Counted from the stretch's first letter, positions 28,920 through 37,354 are shown. The stretch is DNA of 64,000 nucleotides from Paraliobacillus ryukyuensis (GCF_003315295.1 NZ_QNRI01000004.1:143958-207957); one strand, 5' to 3'. The notes: a model not told the origin generated them from the sequence alone. A program made the numbers and translations.

Positions 28920-30122
28920 GTGAAGTATTATGCTTATAAAGCAAAAGATAATCAAGGCAAGTTAATTAAAGGTCGAATAACAGGCGAAACAGAACAAGAA
29001 GCGATTCGACAGATCAAACTAAACGATTTGATTCTGTTTGAATTAAAAGAATTAAATCCATTGTTGTATCAAGATATTTATATTGGAAATCCAGTAAAAA
29101 ATAAAGATTTTGTTATTTTTCTAAGGCAGTTTTCTACATTGATTGATGCAGGTATTACTTTAGTTGAAACAACAAAAATATTGGAAGAGCAAACCCAAAG
29201 TAAGCCATTAAAGAAAGCGTTGAAACAAATTCAATACTCATTAGAAGAAGGAACAAGTCTATCAGATGCCTTAGCTGAATTTCCAAGATTATTTCCTGAA
29301 TTACTTATCAGTATGGTACAAGCAGGAGAAGTAAGTGGTAATTTAGATGAAATTATGAACCGTATGGCAAACTATTATGAAAAACAATATCAGCTGAAAC
29401 AAAAAATAGTTACCGCATTAACCTATCCAATCGTAGTAGGTGTAATAGCAATTGTTATTACTGTCTTTTTATTAGCTGTTATTGTACCAGTATTTACGGA
29501 TATGTTTTTGCAATTTGATCAAGAGATACCCGTATATACATCTATCGTTCTGCAGATCAGCGATGTTGTCCAAACTTTTTGGTGGCTCGTCTTACTTATT
29601 GTCATTCTAATAGCCGTAGGTATCCGATTGCTGAACCGCAATCCGAATATGGCGTATATGTTTGACACGATAAAATTACGTATGCCTATTTTCGGTTCAT
29701 TTGTACAAAAAGCAATTTTATCACGTATGACTCAAACATTAAGTTCGCTATTAAATAGCTCTGTTCCAATTTTACAGGCAGTTAGTATTACTGAAAATGT
29801 GATTGGGAATCGAGTGATTAAACATGTATTGCGTAATGCTAGAGATTCATTGGAAAAAGGAGAGTCATTAGCCGAACCGATGCAAAATCATTGGGTGTTT
29901 CCCAAATTAATAACACAAATGATTCATGTAGGGGAGCGGACAGGTTCGATTGATGCGATGTTAAAGAAAGTTTCTGAATTCTATGAACAAGAATTAGATG
30001 AAAGCTCTGATAAATTAAAAGCATTAATAGAACCAATCATGATAATCTTTCTAGCTGTTATCGTAGGAGCAATCGTGCTAGCAATTGTTATTCCAATGTT
30101 CAGCTTATTTGAATCAATCTAA
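28920..30122 (+). CDS. pilC: PilC, inner-membrane platform protein of the pilus
   Basis: GspF/PilC family, the membrane platform that links motors to pilin addition. The start is GTG 28920 after GAAGGTGA. The 400-residue product has two T2SSF domains (about 65-190 and 268-390) and three membrane segments (near 167-190, 218-238 and 372-395). Motifs such as FLRQFSTLIDAGITL and LSRMTQTLSSLLNSSVPIL, and MVQAGEVSGNLDEIM, are the repeated family signatures. Its stop is followed by a fresh promoter and riboswitch for the pilin gene. Confidence 0.95.
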   Translation: MKYYAYKAKDNQGKLIKGRITGETEQEAIRQIKLNDLILFELKELNPLLYQDIYIGNPVKNKDFVIFLRQFSTLIDAGITLVETTKILEEQTQSKPLKKALKQIQYSLEEGTSLSDALAEFPRLFPELLISMVQAGEVSGNLDEIMNRMANYYEKQYQLKQKIVTALTYPIVVGVIAIVITVFLLAVIVPVFTDMFLQFDQEIPVYTSIVLQISDVVQTFWWLVLLIVILIAVGIRLLNRNPNMAYMFDTIKLRMPIFGSFVQKAILSRMTQTLSSLLNSSVPILQAVSITENVIGNRVIKHVLRNARDSLEKGESLAEPMQNHWVFPKLITQMIHVGERTGSIDAMLKKVSEFYEQELDESSDKLKALIEPIMIIFLAVIVGAIVLAIVIPMFSLFESI

Positions 30123-30152
30123 ATAGGAAATACTTCCATGGTGAAAAAGTTG

Positions 30153-30180
30153 TAGACAATTAACAGAGATATAGTATAAT
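30153..30180 (+). promoter_or_regulatory. Promoter of the major pilin leader
   Basis: TAGACA at 30153-30158, a 16-bp spacer and a perfect TATAAT at 30175-30180. It lies just ahead of the c-di-GMP-II riboswitch, giving the pilin gene a separate start inside the operon. Confidence 0.75.
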
Positions 30181-30189
30181 AGTAGTGTA

Positions 30190-30268
30190 TAAAAGCTAGG
30201 AGCGAGGAAAATCTATCTATATTTGGGCACTTGGATAGATCGGAGCTAGTAGTGCAACCGACTGACAC
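30190..30268 (+). promoter_or_regulatory. Cyclic di-GMP-II riboswitch before the major pilin gene
   Basis: The sequence carries the conserved class II c-di-GMP aptamer pieces in order: AGCGAGGAAAA, then a helix ATCTATC...GATAGAT, with TTTGGGCACTTGG inside it, and GCTAGTAGTGCAACCGAC at 30245-30262 (approximate). GGGCACTT and AGTAGTGCAACCGAC are the most conserved segments of this class, which in Clostridioides difficile switches on pilin gene pilA1. The leader ends about 25 bases before the pilin start. No clear terminator lies between, so control may act by ribosome-site access or RNA stability. Start and end are approximate. Confidence 0.88.
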
Positions 30269-30292
30269 ATTTAATAAAGTGGAGGGGTTAAC

Positions 30293-30664
30293 ATGTTAAA
30301 CAAAATGAAAAAATTGTTTCGCAATGAGAAAGGTTTCACACTAGTTGAACTTTTAGCAGTTATTGTTATTTTAGGTATTATCGTTGCAATTGCAGTACCG
30401 GCTATAGGGAATATTACAGATGGTGCTAAAGATGATGCGGCCAAAGCACAAGATGAATTAGTATTAGATGCAGCGCGTTTAGCGGATGTAGAGGGTAATT
30501 TTTCTAACGGTATGACAGTTACTGAGTTAAAAGAAGCTGGATATTTAGAAGACTTAAACTTAGAGGAATTAGACAGAACTAGCTTTAGCGCAGATTCACC
30601 AGTATATAGAAAAGCGGATTCTGGTGGATACACTTTTGAAGAAAGTGAAAAAGCAGCTAATTAA
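30293..30664 (+). CDS. pilA: Major type IV pilin
   Basis: 123 residues with a textbook type III signal: basic leader ending NEKG, cleavage before FTLVELLAVIVILGIIVAIA, Glu at +5 of the mature protein. The mature pilin would be about 109 residues, acidic, with no cysteines for the usual D-loop disulfide. The ribosome site GTGGAGGGG is strong. It has its own promoter and c-di-GMP-II riboswitch and is followed by a 12-bp hairpin, both fitting a highly expressed subunit. It shares its fold with ComGC-type pseudopilins, but pilT and pilMNO favour a true pilus. Confidence 0.92.
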   Translation: MLNKMKKLFRNEKGFTLVELLAVIVILGIIVAIAVPAIGNITDGAKDDAAKAQDELVLDAARLADVEGNFSNGMTVTELKEAGYLEDLNLEELDRTSFSADSPVYRKADSGGYTFEESEKAAN

Positions 30665-30686
30665 TTAAAATCATATCATAATAAAA

Positions 30687-30715
30687 AGAGATCTCATACT
30701 CCATATGAGATCTCT
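30687..30715 (+). terminator. Hairpin after the major pilin gene
   Basis: A perfect 12-bp inverted repeat (AGAGATCTCATA / TATGAGATCTCT) with a 5-base loop, without a T tract. It may stabilise the pilin message and limit read-through into pilD. Confidence 0.6.
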
Positions 30716-30736
30716 ATACATATATAGGAGTAAATA

Positions 30737-31492
30737 ATGGAATTATACATGATTATCGTCTTTTTTGTTTTTGGAAGTGTTTTTGGATCTTTCTTTAATG
30801 TAGTTGGGATGCGGATCCCGAACCATACTTTTTTTGATTCCGATCGTTCCTATTGTCCTAATTGTAAAAAACAATTAACTTGGATAGAGTTAATTCCAAT
30901 CCTATCATATGTCTTTCAACTGGGGCGTTGTAAAGGGTGTAAGCAGAAAATTTCTGTATTATATCCGATCATTGAATTGTTTACAGGAGTGTTATTTGCA
31001 CTTAGCTATGCACGCTTAGGGTTGCAATTTGAGTTAATAATTGCGCTTCTACTTTCTTCCATGTGTGCTATTATTTTAGTATCTGATATCAGGTATATGA
31101 TTATCCCCAATAAAATACTGCTGTTTTTCTTGCCACTGTTTATTTTGCTTCGTGCGATAAATCCCCCTCACCCGTGGTGGTCTCCACTCGCTGGTGCACT
31201 AATTGGTTTTGTGGTAGTTTTTGTGATCATTTTAGTAAGTAAAGGTGGCATGGGTGCTGGTGATATGAAGCTATTAGCTGTATTAGGTATCGTACTAGGT
31301 TACAAAGGTATCCTATTGACCTTTTTTCTTGCTACCTTACTCGGAGCGATAATCACTCTTATCTTATTACTACTAAAAAAAGTGCAACGAAAGACGCCAG
31401 TACCATTTGGGCCATTCATCTGTATGGCTGCATGTGTTACCTATTTTTTTGGCTATGATATAATTACCTGGTATACGACATCATTTTTCTAA
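30737..31492 (+). CDS. pilD: Prepilin leader peptidase / N-methyltransferase
   Basis: Polytopic membrane aspartic protease that cleaves and methylates prepilins. The 251-residue product has the N-terminal peptidase A24 domain with two CxxC pairs (CPNCKKQ...CKGCKQK), catalytic aspartates in LVSDIRYMIIPN and in GMGAGDMKLL (GxGD), and about seven to eight membrane segments. It is full-length, including the methylase part. In B. subtilis the equivalent comC lies at this same chromosomal place just before spoIIB, so this is probably the comC orthologue within an expanded pilus operon. Confidence 0.94.
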   Translation: MELYMIIVFFVFGSVFGSFFNVVGMRIPNHTFFDSDRSYCPNCKKQLTWIELIPILSYVFQLGRCKGCKQKISVLYPIIELFTGVLFALSYARLGLQFELIIALLLSSMCAIILVSDIRYMIIPNKILLFFLPLFILLRAINPPHPWWSPLAGALIGFVVVFVIILVSKGGMGAGDMKLLAVLGIVLGYKGILLTFFLATLLGAIITLILLLLKKVQRKTPVPFGPFICMAACVTYFFGYDIITWYTTSFF

Positions 31493-31504
31493 GGATGGAT
31501 TATT

Positions 31505-32416
31505 ATGCAATTTTTCACGAAAGACACCGTTAATCTAATGCTAACGGACACAGTGCTCCGCTACCTTCATGAAGATAAAAAAGGTATGGATTACGGGGAA
31601 ATCGAACTAGAGCCGGGTTTAATAGAAGATGGCAAGATCATCGATAAAGTCACCTTATTAGGTATGGTTCGAGCATTAATAAATGATAAAAAGTGGAAAC
31701 GAAAAAATATTGCTATCTGCGTACCAGATGCATTCGTAACTTTACGTGAAGAAACCGTTCCGATGCAGTTGACGCAAGAAGAGATAAAGAAATATATTTA
31801 TTTTGAATTGAATAATAGTATACGTCTCCCATTTAAGGATCCGGTAATTGATTTTGCTTCTATTGAAGAAACGGATGAAGGTAGAAGGATTTTACTATTT
31901 GCTTATCCAAAAGAACGACTACAATCTTATATTGCGTTATTTGAAGAGGCTAATTGCAAATTAACGGTTGCTGATCTATCTTTCTTATCAGTGTACCGTG
32001 TCTTCAAGCAGTTTGAGCTAACTAGGGAAAATGAGCATCTTTTATTAGTGCAGTGGAGAAAAACTGATCTTGTGTTAACAGTGTTTCATGCTAATCGGCC
32101 GATATTTAACCGTCATATTCATCTTTCTAGATTTGATTTTGTGGAATCCATTGAGACAACTGATGAATTTTTTCAAGATGTAATCGAAGAACAATTTATT
32201 ACCATTGAACGTTTCTTGGATTTTTATCAGTATTCTATTATGAATAATGAAGCACAAATTAATAGTATATTACTAACAGGAGATTTTCCGAATTTACCTT
32301 ATGTAAATAAAGCGCTAAATGAACGATTTAATCTTCCTGTTCAGACGCTTGATTCTTATCATGAGCTACCTGCAAAATATGCAGAATTATCTGGTTTGAG
32401 CTTAAAAAGTCAGTAG
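31505..32416 (+). CDS. pilM: PilM, actin-like pilus alignment protein
   Basis: Cytoplasmic actin-fold protein that binds the N-terminus of PilN and connects to PilB. The 303-residue product opens with VNLMLTDTVLRYLHEDK, a diverged phosphate-1 region, and contains NIAICVPDAFVTLREE and VPMQLTQEEIKKYIYFELNNSIRLP, the PilM family core (VPGxxVxxRxxxxP...). Start at ATG 31505 behind AAGGATGGA. The order pilM-pilN-pilO supports the assignment; overall similarity to Gram-negative PilM seems low. Confidence 0.82.
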   Translation: MQFFTKDTVNLMLTDTVLRYLHEDKKGMDYGEIELEPGLIEDGKIIDKVTLLGMVRALINDKKWKRKNIAICVPDAFVTLREETVPMQLTQEEIKKYIYFELNNSIRLPFKDPVIDFASIEETDEGRRILLFAYPKERLQSYIALFEEANCKLTVADLSFLSVYRVFKQFELTRENEHLLLVQWRKTDLVLTVFHANRPIFNRHIHLSRFDFVESIETTDEFFQDVIEEQFITIERFLDFYQYSIMNNEAQINSILLTGDFPNLPYVNKALNERFNLPVQTLDSYHELPAKYAELSGLSLKSQ

Positions 32417-32445
32417 AACACATTGTGAGCGAAGGAGATAACAGC

Positions 32446-32973
32446 ATGATAGAGATTAATTTAATTGAAAAGAAAAAAAGTGACGCGTCTCCATATCTTT
32501 TGGCTGGTATTAGTTTGTTGCTTATCGCGCTAATTAGTGTTAGTTTCTTGATCTACCATGCGCACTTAGAAAATAAACAAAATGCGTTACTTGAAACGAA
32601 AGCTGAGAATAGGCTTTTATTAACTGAGATTAATCAACAAAATCAAGTATTCCAGCAAGTAGATACGTTAGAAAATCAAATTAATCAATTAGGGGAAGTT
32701 ATTTATCCTAGTACGTTTCTGGTTAATCAAATTAATAGCGTGGTGCCGGAGCAAAGCTTTATAGAGAATTATGCATTTACTATTGCGGAAGGATTGCGGG
32801 TAAGTATTCGCACAAATTCGATTAGTGATGGAGCAGCATTTGCACGTTCAATGCAAGCATTACCTTTTATTGGCCAATCTAGTCTAGTTAGCATGGAAAA
32901 TAAAAATGAATCCTATCTTACTGTATTTACGTTTACAGTTGATAAACAGTCTTTAATAGAGGAAGTTGATTAA
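32446..32973 (+). CDS. pilN: PilN-like membrane protein
   Basis: 175 residues starting at ATG 32446 (MIEINLIEKKKSD) with GAAGGAGATAA upstream. The opening INLI(E/P) is the PilN motif that fits into PilM. One membrane helix (LLAGISLLLIALISVSFLI, about 16-36) is followed by a coiled coil and a small ferredoxin-like domain. The pairing with PilO in the membrane aligns the pilus machine. It ends just before pilO, with translation likely coupled. Confidence 0.85.
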   Translation: MIEINLIEKKKSDASPYLLAGISLLLIALISVSFLIYHAHLENKQNALLETKAENRLLLTEINQQNQVFQQVDTLENQINQLGEVIYPSTFLVNQINSVVPEQSFIENYAFTIAEGLRVSIRTNSISDGAAFARSMQALPFIGQSSLVSMENKNESYLTVFTFTVDKQSLIEEVD

Positions 32974-32974
32974 T

Positions 32975-33541
32975 ATGAATTTGGAATGGAATAGAAAACA
33001 TTCAATCGCACTTATCCTTATTTTACTTATTGCGCTTATTGTTGGATTATACGGATATTCTCAATTTATTCATACTGATCAAGCACAAGTAAATCAACTT
33101 AAAAAAGAAATAGCTATACAAAGAGAAGTGATTAATAATGCGAATGAAAATCAAGAAGCTCTTAACGAAGCCAACGAACGATCGAAAAAATTGCACAGTC
33201 AGCTACCAATTGCCACATCAGTTGATACATTACTACTTGAATTAGAAGCAATCGAAGGAACTTCTAATGTTAACCTACTGAATATAAACACAGGTGAAGC
33301 ACGCACGCTTCCAGAAAACTATCCTAGCTTGCAATCAGCAGACTTTCAAATTGGTTTTAGTGCTGACAGTTATGTAAATATGGAAAAGTTTATTCGTGCC
33401 TTAAATGATGCAAAACAACTACTAGAGATTACACAATTAGAATATACCCAAGCGAGTGAAGGCGAAGGAATTGAAGCTACAGTTACAATCTCTGCTTTTG
33501 AATCCGCTCCCCAGCAAGAAATGAAACAATCAGCAGAATAA
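32975..33541 (+). CDS. pilO: PilO-like membrane protein
   Basis: 188 residues starting at ATG 32975, just after the pilN stop codon (TAATATG), with AGAGGAAG upstream. Short basic N-terminus, one membrane helix (IALILILLIALIVGLYGY, about 10-27), a coiled coil (about 40-75), then a ferredoxin-like domain with the YVNMEKFIRAL segment typical of PilO. Last gene of the pil operon, followed by a clear terminator. Confidence 0.85.
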   Translation: MNLEWNRKHSIALILILLIALIVGLYGYSQFIHTDQAQVNQLKKEIAIQREVINNANENQEALNEANERSKKLHSQLPIATSVDTLLLELEAIEGTSNVNLLNINTGEARTLPENYPSLQSADFQIGFSADSYVNMEKFIRALNDAKQLLEITQLEYTQASEGEGIEATVTISAFESAPQQEMKQSAE

Positions 33542-33552
33542 CAACTTTTTTA

Positions 33553-33582
33553 AGAGTGATGCATATGGCATCACTTTTTTTA
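33553..33582 (+). terminator. Terminator of the pilus operon
   Basis: An 8-bp stem AGTGATGC / GCATCACT with loop ATATG, followed by seven T, starts 14 bases after pilO. Confidence 0.9.
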
Positions 33583-33712
33583 GTATCTCACTTTAACGAA
33601 ACATAATTTTGTAGAAAAATAGCATACCGCAATAGACACGTCTCGCCTTTCTTTTTAACCCGATTGTGATAGAGTATCGATCAATAGGAAAAGTAGAAAT
33701 GGAGCGGATTTG

Positions 33713-34630
33713 ATGGATAATAAGAAAAAAGTCATTGTCAAATTGAATAATAGAACGTTAAATAAAAGCAACGATTCAGATGAAACGGATGCGTCTTCAC
33801 AAAAATGGTTTCACGAACAAGCTGCATCTATCGACTCCCAAGAAGAACCAGATATATATGAGCGTAGAGAATCGACGTATACTAACGTTGCAAATAAAAA
33901 GAATAACCAGTTAAAGTTAACTATATTAACAGTCATCGTTGCTATTATTGTTGGCATTAGTTTTGGGTTCATTGTGTTAAAAATGTTTGTCGAAATGAAA
34001 GATCCTAGTATAAATGCTACAAATCAACAGCTAACAGAAACGGAGGTAAGTTCAGATCAAGTGGAAGAAAAGAGTGGGCAAACAACAAATGATGAAATAC
34101 AACAAACAATTACAATAAATGCTATGAGTGCTTATGTCGTTCAAGCAGGCGTATTTTCCACTGCGGCACAAGCGGATGAATGGAAAAAAAAGCTCAGCGA
34201 TGCCGGGTATCAAGCTTTTTCCTGGAACACGGATGAAGGAGTGCGGTTATTTACTAACCTATTTACAACCGAGTCAGAAGCTGATCAATTAGTCGCTGCA
34301 ATGTCGGAAAAAGGACTTGAAGGATACGCAAGAGAGTGGAGGACAGAAGAAAGAGAGGCAAGTATAAACGCAAATGTAGAAGAGTGGTTGGGCGTATTCT
34401 CTAGTTTATGGAATACTACCGTCACTAGCATAACAGATGAACAAGCTTTATATAAAGAAGCGGAAGCGTGGAAAGCTTGGCTAGAATCAGCACCAAAAGA
34501 GTCACCAGATTCGCTTCATTCATTCAATAAATCGGCCCAAAACCTCTTAGTCGCATTAGAGGAAAAACAAGCAGTGCCAACTATTCATATAAATCTTTTT
34601 GAAGTATGGTATTACTATAGCCAATTATAA
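33713..34630 (+). CDS. spoIIB: SpoIIB-like SPOR-domain sporulation protein
   Basis: 305 residues: a hydrophilic cytosolic N-terminus (1-65), one membrane helix (LTILTVIVAIIVGISFGFIVL, about 66-86), an acidic linker and a SPOR domain (AYVVQAGVFSTAAQADEWKK... about 142-215) that binds denuded septal peptidoglycan. A Trp-rich helical tail follows. B. subtilis SpoIIB has the same plan and lies at the same place between comC and maf-radC; it helps septal wall dissolution at engulfment. The start at 33713 has GGAGCG upstream. maf is not found between it and radC here. Confidence 0.82.
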   Translation: MDNKKKVIVKLNNRTLNKSNDSDETDASSQKWFHEQAASIDSQEEPDIYERRESTYTNVANKKNNQLKLTILTVIVAIIVGISFGFIVLKMFVEMKDPSINATNQQLTETEVSSDQVEEKSGQTTNDEIQQTITINAMSAYVVQAGVFSTAAQADEWKKKLSDAGYQAFSWNTDEGVRLFTNLFTTESEADQLVAAMSEKGLEGYAREWRTEEREASINANVEEWLGVFSSLWNTTVTSITDEQALYKEAEAWKAWLESAPKESPDSLHSFNKSAQNLLVALEEKQAVPTIHINLFEVWYYYSQL

Positions 34631-34812
34631 TTTGTTTCAATGTGACAAAATTACTAATCACCCTATTATTGTTCATCGATTTCTCATCAATCCAACTGTG
34701 AAATTGCAGAATAGCCAACAAAATAGCATTGTAGTTAATATTTAGCTAGTTGTTTTTTGATTCGCATCTTCGTAAACTAGTTACATTATTCAAACTGAAT
34801 GAGGTGAAAGTA

Positions 34813-35334
34813 GTGACAAATCTACACGTTATGATGAAAAATGTACCTAGAGAAGATCGCCCGAGAGAAAGGCTGGCTAAATTAGGCGCAGCACATGTCT
34901 CAAATCAAGAGTTACTCGCTATTTTATTAGGAACTGGAACAAGGGATGAATCTGTCCAATCTTTGGCTGAACGTGTGCTAATGCATTTTGAAGGGATACG
35001 CTTATTACAAGATTGTACGCTTGAAGAATTAACCGCAATTAAAGGGATTGGAAACGTCAAAGCTGTTACACTTTTAGCTGCTGTGGAACTTGGAAAACGT
35101 ATCAATCAATTAAAGCCACAAGATCGTTATTGTATCCGTAGTCCAGAAGATGGAGCCGATTTTGTGATGGAAGAGATGCGTTTGTTAAAACAAGAACATT
35201 TTGTTTGTTTGTTTCTAAATACAAAAAATCAAGTTATCCATCGTCAGACTATTTTTATCGGAAGTTTGAATGCCTCCATTGTACACCTTCGCTTTATAGG
35301 TACTGATATATCAATGTTTTCCGATTCGGAATAG
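34813..35334 (+). pseudogene. radC: radC, truncated by prophage integration
   Basis: GTG start at 34813 with GAGGTG 6 bases upstream. The first 155 or so residues are normal RadC: the N-terminal helix-hairpin-helix region (LAAIKGIG type, here ELTAIKGIGNVKAVTL), then the start of the JAB/MPN domain up to FIGSLNASIVH. Intact RadC continues with PREVFKEA and the zinc motif HNHPSGDP; here the frame instead reads LRFIGTDISMF and stops. All metal-binding residues are lost, and the integrase lies 27 bases further on. The rest of radC should be at the other prophage end outside the window. Any activity before excision is doubtful. Confidence 0.85.
35270..35288. other. Probable prophage attachment site within radC
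   Basis: Homology to RadC ends right after codons for N-A-S-I-V-H, near AATGCCTCCATTGTACACC. The crossover core should be within these bases, and the same core should be repeated at the far end of the prophage. The exact core cannot be set without that other end. Confidence 0.65.
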
Positions 35335-35361
35335 CCTGGAGTGACGAAAAAGTGACCAACG

Positions 35362-36504
35362 TTAAAATAAATGTTCAAAAACATTAGCACTTTCTTTATG
35401 CTGATCCTCTTCTAAGTGAGAATAAAGGTCTAGCGTTATACCAATATTAGCGTGTCCTAGTCTTTCTTGTATGACTTTAAAGTTAATGCCTTTCTTAACC
35501 ATTAAAGATGCACAAGAGTGGCGCAATTGATGAAAGGATATATTTTTTAAGTCATACCTTTTTTTAATCTTATCCCATTGGTTTCGCATTGTATTTAAGT
35601 GAGTAGGGTAACCATCTTCTCTTACCAGTAATAAATTAATCATCTCGTCATTTTCGTCATATATTCCACGCCATAAATTACCCATTTGCATACGTCTTGC
35701 TTTAAACTGCAGATGATATTTGTCCAATTCATCCATAAATTCTTTTGGAAAATATACGGTTCGTGGTTTTTTGTTTTTTACTGGTGCTAGATAAAATTGT
35801 TTTGAATGCTTATCATATCTTAATTGCTTGTCGATATAGATAGAATTATTATCATAATTAATTGATTCTTCACGTATCCCTAGTATCTCTCCTCTTCTTA
35901 AACCTCCTATAGCGGCTAATTTTATCATAATTCTGTGCTTGGGATAACAATCATTCAGTACAGTAAAGAGATGGTTTAATTCTTGTTCGTTGTAAAAGTC
36001 TACTTTTCTCTTATCTCTTTTTGGTTCTTTGATACCGGCTGTCGGATTGCTGCTAATTACATCCCATTCAAACGCACGAGCAAAAATACTTTTTAATAAA
36101 AGATACTTATTAGGAATAAGCGGCTTATTTTCTGCTTGTTCATTAGCTAGGTACTCTACAATATGATATTTTTTTATGTCCTTTAATTTCATTTCTCCAA
36201 AGTGATTTAAAATGCCACAGTCGTTTAATAAATACTCATAGGACTCTTTGCTAGTTAACGTCAAATTTGGCTTAACGTGATTTTTTATCCAACGCTCCAC
36301 AAAACTTTTAAAACTAATTTTGTCGATTGGTTCATCTTTTTCATTAAAACACTTAATTTCAAAATCACGTATTTTTTTATTTAAGTCTCTCTGACTCCTA
36401 GCTGAAACCGTTTTTGTTCTTCTTTTTCGTTTTCCTCGATCGTCGTAACCAAGCTCTACATAAATTTTAAACTTTCCAAAGCCTAAATCATCATAACTTG
36501 CCAT
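35362..36504 (-). CDS. int: Prophage tyrosine integrase
   Basis: Site-specific recombinase of the tyrosine family. The start at 36504 (MASYDDLGFGKF) has AAGGAG 9 bases upstream. The 380-residue product has an N-terminal AP2-like arm-binding domain (about 5-50), a SAM-like core-binding domain (about 62-155) and the catalytic domain with Arg203 (GGLRRGE), His325-x-x-Arg328 (HQLRHSC), His351 (RLGHANI) and the nucleophile Tyr361. It lies next to the truncated radC and should catalyse integration there. A LexA-like box lies just upstream (36524-36535). Confidence 0.96.
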   Translation of the reverse strand: MASYDDLGFGKFKIYVELGYDDRGKRKRRTKTVSARSQRDLNKKIRDFEIKCFNEKDEPIDKISFKSFVERWIKNHVKPNLTLTSKESYEYLLNDCGILNHFGEMKLKDIKKYHIVEYLANEQAENKPLIPNKYLLLKSIFARAFEWDVISSNPTAGIKEPKRDKRKVDFYNEQELNHLFTVLNDCYPKHRIMIKLAAIGGLRRGEILGIREESINYDNNSIYIDKQLRYDKHSKQFYLAPVKNKKPRTVYFPKEFMDELDKYHLQFKARRMQMGNLWRGIYDENDEMINLLLVREDGYPTHLNTMRNQWDKIKKRYDLKNISFHQLRHSCASLMVKKGINFKVIQERLGHANIGITLDLYSHLEEDQHKESANVFEHLF

Positions 36505-36552
36505 AACCTTCATCTCCTTGTAAGAATACACGTTCTAATTTTTTACACGGCA

Positions 36553-37011
36553 TCAAAATAATTCATATACCCCAAGTGGATCCAGCATAAGATAAGTAAA
36601 ATCGTCTATTTTTATTTCTCTTCCATACTTTTCGCGAAAGTATTTAATACTCTCCTTCAAAAATTCCTCTGTCACGTTTAAGTACTCTGCAATTTCATAT
36701 CTTGACCTACAACCATTCTTATATGCTTTTATAAACAATTCTGGTGGCGTTAGCTTTTGATGGGCCCATTTTCTAGCAAGCTTCTCTTGTTTCACGTTAA
36801 ATATTTTGGATTGATCTAGAATATCTCCAACGGTCATATGATGATGACCCAATTCTTCTGCTAATACGCAAGCTTTTTCTGTTTGTGTTTTAATCCGCTT
36901 GTTAATCCAGATCACATTGTCACTATAGAGACCTTTTATTTTTCCTTTCATGTGATGTTCTTGAACGTCTATATGTAGTTTTGCAGCTTCTAACTGTAAG
37001 CATTCATACAT
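36553..37011 (-). CDS. ImmA/IrrE-family metallopeptidase
   Basis: 152 residues. The zinc protease motif appears as CVLAEELGHHHMTVG (the variant EExGHH form common in Firmicute prophages), near residues 47-60. In ICEBs1 the related ImmA cleaves the repressor ImmR to trigger induction. Here the gene lies 10 bases behind the repressor gene in the same direction, so it probably cleaves that repressor. The C-terminal part (EYLNVTEEFLKESIKYF) is helical and looks like a substrate-binding domain. Confidence 0.9.
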   Translation of the reverse strand: MYECLQLEAAKLHIDVQEHHMKGKIKGLYSDNVIWINKRIKTQTEKACVLAEELGHHHMTVGDILDQSKIFNVKQEKLARKWAHQKLTPPELFIKAYKNGCRSRYEIAEYLNVTEEFLKESIKYFREKYGREIKIDDFTYLMLDPLGVYELF

Positions 37012-37021
37012 AAATATCCCC

Positions 37022-37354
37022 CTAGTTATTATCGCGTTTTGAGCGCAGGTACTCTTTAAATCTCTTTATTTCTTCTAATTCATCTTCAGACCAATCTTCA
37101 CCATCATGATGCGCAGCTATTGTATATTGACCTTTATCTTCTTTAACGCGATCTAATCCACTATCTTCTATAAGTTGACTTTTCTTAATATTGAAGTGGT
37201 CTGCTATTTTTTGAATAGCACCCATCCTAGGAGTCTTTTCTCCTTTTTCCCAAGTAGAAACTGCTTTATCAGATACACCTGCAATTTCGCCTAATTCTTG
37301 TTGTGTAAGATCATATCTATCTCGTAATAATTTCAAATTTTCACTAATTCCCAT
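37022..37354 (-). CDS. CI-like XRE-family prophage repressor
   Basis: 110 residues: an N-terminal XRE helix-turn-helix (LTQQELGEIAGVSDKAVSTW, about 16-35) and a short acidic C-terminal part without a LexA-type peptidase domain, which fits control by the neighbouring ImmA-like protease rather than self-cleavage. It is divergent from the Cro-like gene, with three operator-like palindromes in the 160-base gap. Confidence 0.9.
   Translation of the reverse strand: MGISENLKLLRDRYDLTQQELGEIAGVSDKAVSTWEKGEKTPRMGAIQKIADHFNIKKSQLIEDSGLDRVKEDKGQYTIAAHHDGEDWSEDELEEIKRFKEYLRSKRDNN

Noticed and set aside
34631..34812. Search for a maf remnant or other gene in the spoIIB-radC gap
   Set aside because: No frame with Maf motifs and no strong structure; nothing to annotate beyond AT-rich spacer.
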